The translations under genes were made by a program, and so were the position numbers. A stretch of 52,990 nucleotides of DNA. It comes from Sphingobium quisquiliarum P25. Its GTDB lineage: Bacteria > Pseudomonadota > Alphaproteobacteria > Sphingomonadales > Sphingomonadaceae. Positions 52,008 to 52,990 of this stretch are shown here, piece after piece (within the stretch, counting starts at the first letter, position 1; every line of letters begins with the position of its first letter). Under the pieces are notes generated by a model. It worked only from the letters and a program-made list of their open reading frames with translations. It had not been told where the DNA came from and searched no databases. The stretch is from positions 1 through 52,990 of the forward strand of contig NZ_ATHO01000145.1 of assembly GCF_000445065.1 (NCBI RefSeq). The letters are read 5' to 3'.

Positions 52008-52031
52008 AAAAGTTATAGGATGATAACTTTT
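52008..52031. promoter_or_regulatory. palindromic operator between the HxD...H gene and a TetR gene
   Basis: AAAAGTTAT and ATAACTTTT are perfect 9-bp arms around six bases (AGGATG). It lies 57 bases upstream of the leftward gene and 67 upstream of the TetR start, and is the expected layout for TetR autoregulation with a divergent target. Confidence 0.7.
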
Positions 52032-52098
52032 TTCGCAAGTCCTTTTGCATGGCGGCAAGATCGTCCATGCTGGGCGGGAATTCGGGCAAGTCAGGGCA

Positions 52099-52704
52099 AT
52101 GATGAACAAGGGGCAGCGCACGGCGCACCGCATATTGGATGCAGCGGAACTGCTGTTCGCTCAAAAGGGATATAGCGCTGCGTCCCTGCGCGAGATCGCG
52201 GCGATGACCGGCATTCAGCAGCCGGGCCTTTACAAGCATTTTTCCGGCAAGGAAGACCTGTACCGCCAGGTCTATGAACGCGCGCTGCGGCCGCTTACCG
52301 AATTGATGGACCAGATTGTCGCGGGGACCGCCGACATGCCGGTCTTCTACGATTTGACCGATCAATTGACCGATCTGCTGGCGATCCACCCGAACATCGC
52401 CAAATTGCTGATCCGCGCCGTCATCTCGCGCGATTTCGACCGGGATGAGATCGCGCTGGACTGGCTGAGCCGGCTGGTCGACTATGGGCGGCTGCTGAAT
52501 GAAAAGCTGGGCGCGCCAAGCGATGACAACAGCGTCGCGTTGCAGACCGTGGCGATTTTCAACACGCTGTTCGGCTTTTTCTGGTCGTCGCCGCTCATCG
52601 AAACGCTGGCGGGCAAGCCATCCACCGATCCCGGATTGATGGACATGCAGAAACAGCTTCTGCGCCAGTTCGTCATCAGTTTCGGCGAGCAGATCAAGGC
52701 CTGA
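52099..52704 (+). CDS. TetR-family transcriptional regulator
   Basis: The protein has 201 residues. The HTH is AHRILDAAELLFAQKGYSAA, then LREIAAMTGIQQPGLYKHFSGK, and the C-terminal domain is the helical effector pocket (TVAIFNTLFGFFWSSPLIETL). The frame extends upstream to a TTG (52045), but the ATG at 52099 gives the usual N-terminus; a second ATG follows directly. It is divergent from the HxD...H gene, with a 24-bp palindrome between them, and is the likely repressor of that gene. A hairpin follows its stop. Confidence 0.9.
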   Translation: MMNKGQRTAHRILDAAELLFAQKGYSAASLREIAAMTGIQQPGLYKHFSGKEDLYRQVYERALRPLTELMDQIVAGTADMPVFYDLTDQLTDLLAIHPNIAKLLIRAVISRDFDRDEIALDWLSRLVDYGRLLNEKLGAPSDDNSVALQTVAIFNTLFGFFWSSPLIETLAGKPSTDPGLMDMQKQLLRQFVISFGEQIKA

Positions 52705-52706
52705 CG

Positions 52707-52724
52707 GAGCCCATGCACGGGCTC
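52707..52724. terminator. short hairpin at a convergent junction
   Basis: GAGCCC and GGGCTC pair around ATGCAC in the 21-base gap between the TetR gene and the AraC-type gene. Confidence 0.5.
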
Positions 52725-52725
52725 A

Positions 52726-52990
52726 TTAGCCGCTGATAGCCCGGCCCTTGCCCGCGCGCCAGCCACGGGGCGACTGGCCGGTGTGGCGGGCGAAGAAGCG
52801 GGAGAAATAGGCCGGGTCCTCAAAGCCGATGGCATAGCCCACCTCCGCGACCGAAAGATTGGAATAGAGCAGCAGGCGGCGCGCTTCGAGCAGGGCGCGC
52901 TCGTCCAGCATGGCGGCGGGGGAAAGGCCCGCGACACGGGCGCAGGCTTGGCGCAGCGCGGTTTCGCTGACGCCCAGCGCGCGGGCATGG
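52726..52990 (-). CDS. AraC-family transcriptional regulator, C-terminal part (gene runs off the window)
   Basis: The frame is open from the window edge to the stop, 87 residues. It holds most of the AraC double HTH: the end of the first helix pair (ARALGVSETALRQACARVAG) and the second HTH LSVAEVGYAIGFEDPAYFSR, then FFARHTGQSPRGWRAG. The N-terminal effector domain lies beyond the window. An internal ATG would give only 61 residues and is not a real start. Its target is unknown. Confidence 0.85.
   Translation of the reverse strand, partial: HARALGVSETALRQACARVAGLSPAAMLDERALLEARRLLLYSNLSVAEVGYAIGFEDPAYFSRFFARHTGQSPRGWRAGKGRAISG

Overview
The window is a dense, GC-rich catabolic gene region that looks like a sphingomonad (Sphingomonadaceae: Sphingobium, Novosphingobium or Sphingomonas). 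The support is the codon and GC style, two TonB-dependent receptors of the sphingomonad substrate-uptake type, a large set of short-chain dehydrogenases (SDRs), Rieske oxygenases, SnoaL/NTF2-like and EthD-like small proteins, and REP-like palindromes typical of these genomes. I see no rRNA, tRNA, CRISPR array, transposase or integrase. Fifty-two genes can be supported; the first (LuxR-type regulator) and the last (AraC-type regulator) run off the window.

Layout. (1) 1-9 kb: a leftward block (XRE-type regulator, SDR, NTF2-like protein, TonB receptor, LuxR-type regulator) lies opposite a rightward block (KshA-like Rieske oxygenase, SDR, unknown protein, NTF2-like protein). They are separated by a nested palindrome that looks like the regulator's operator. 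Both SDRs have Ser at the catalytic Tyr position. (2) 9-19.5 kb: TauD-like dioxygenase plus a Coq4-like protein, divergent from a tandem-fused double TetR regulator, a second TetR, a Gfo/Idh/MocA oxidoreductase and a second Coq4-like protein; then EthD and SDR genes opposite a 3-ketosteroid Delta1-dehydrogenase-like flavoprotein. (3) 19.5-28.5 kb: racemase-like protein, sulfotransferase, and a rightward operon of NTF2-like, VOC, MFS, HSL-type hydrolase, SDR and AhpD-like genes; then EthD, SDR and TetR on the other strand. (4) 28.6-36 kb: a ketosteroid-isomerase-like gene with all three catalytic residues, divergent from a second KshA-like Rieske oxygenase and two SDRs; MFS transporter, GMC oxidoreductase and SRPBCC protein. 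(5) 36-44.5 kb: AraC regulator divergent from ferredoxin-P450; acyl-CoA ligase divergent from a nitronate monooxygenase-like flavoprotein, crotonase, serine hydrolase and SDR. (6) 44.5-53 kb: second TonB receptor, VOC, SDR, aldehyde dehydrogenase, an orphan protein with an HxD...H metal motif, TetR and AraC regulators.

Reading it together: KSI-, KshA- and KstD-like enzymes, several hydroxysteroid-dehydrogenase-type SDRs, a P450 with its ferredoxin, a CoA ligase, a crotonase and two TonB receptors point to uptake and oxidation of a hydrophobic polycyclic substrate such as a steroid, sterol or terpenoid. The substrate is inferred, not shown. There is no recognisable extradiol ring-cleavage dioxygenase, thiolase or Rieske reductase here, so the pathway is either completed elsewhere or is not the classical 9,10-seco route. 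The least expected parts are the two Coq4-like proteins, the paired Ser-x3-Lys SDRs, the double-TetR fusion, and a bipartite DNA motif shared by three promoter regions across 21 kb.
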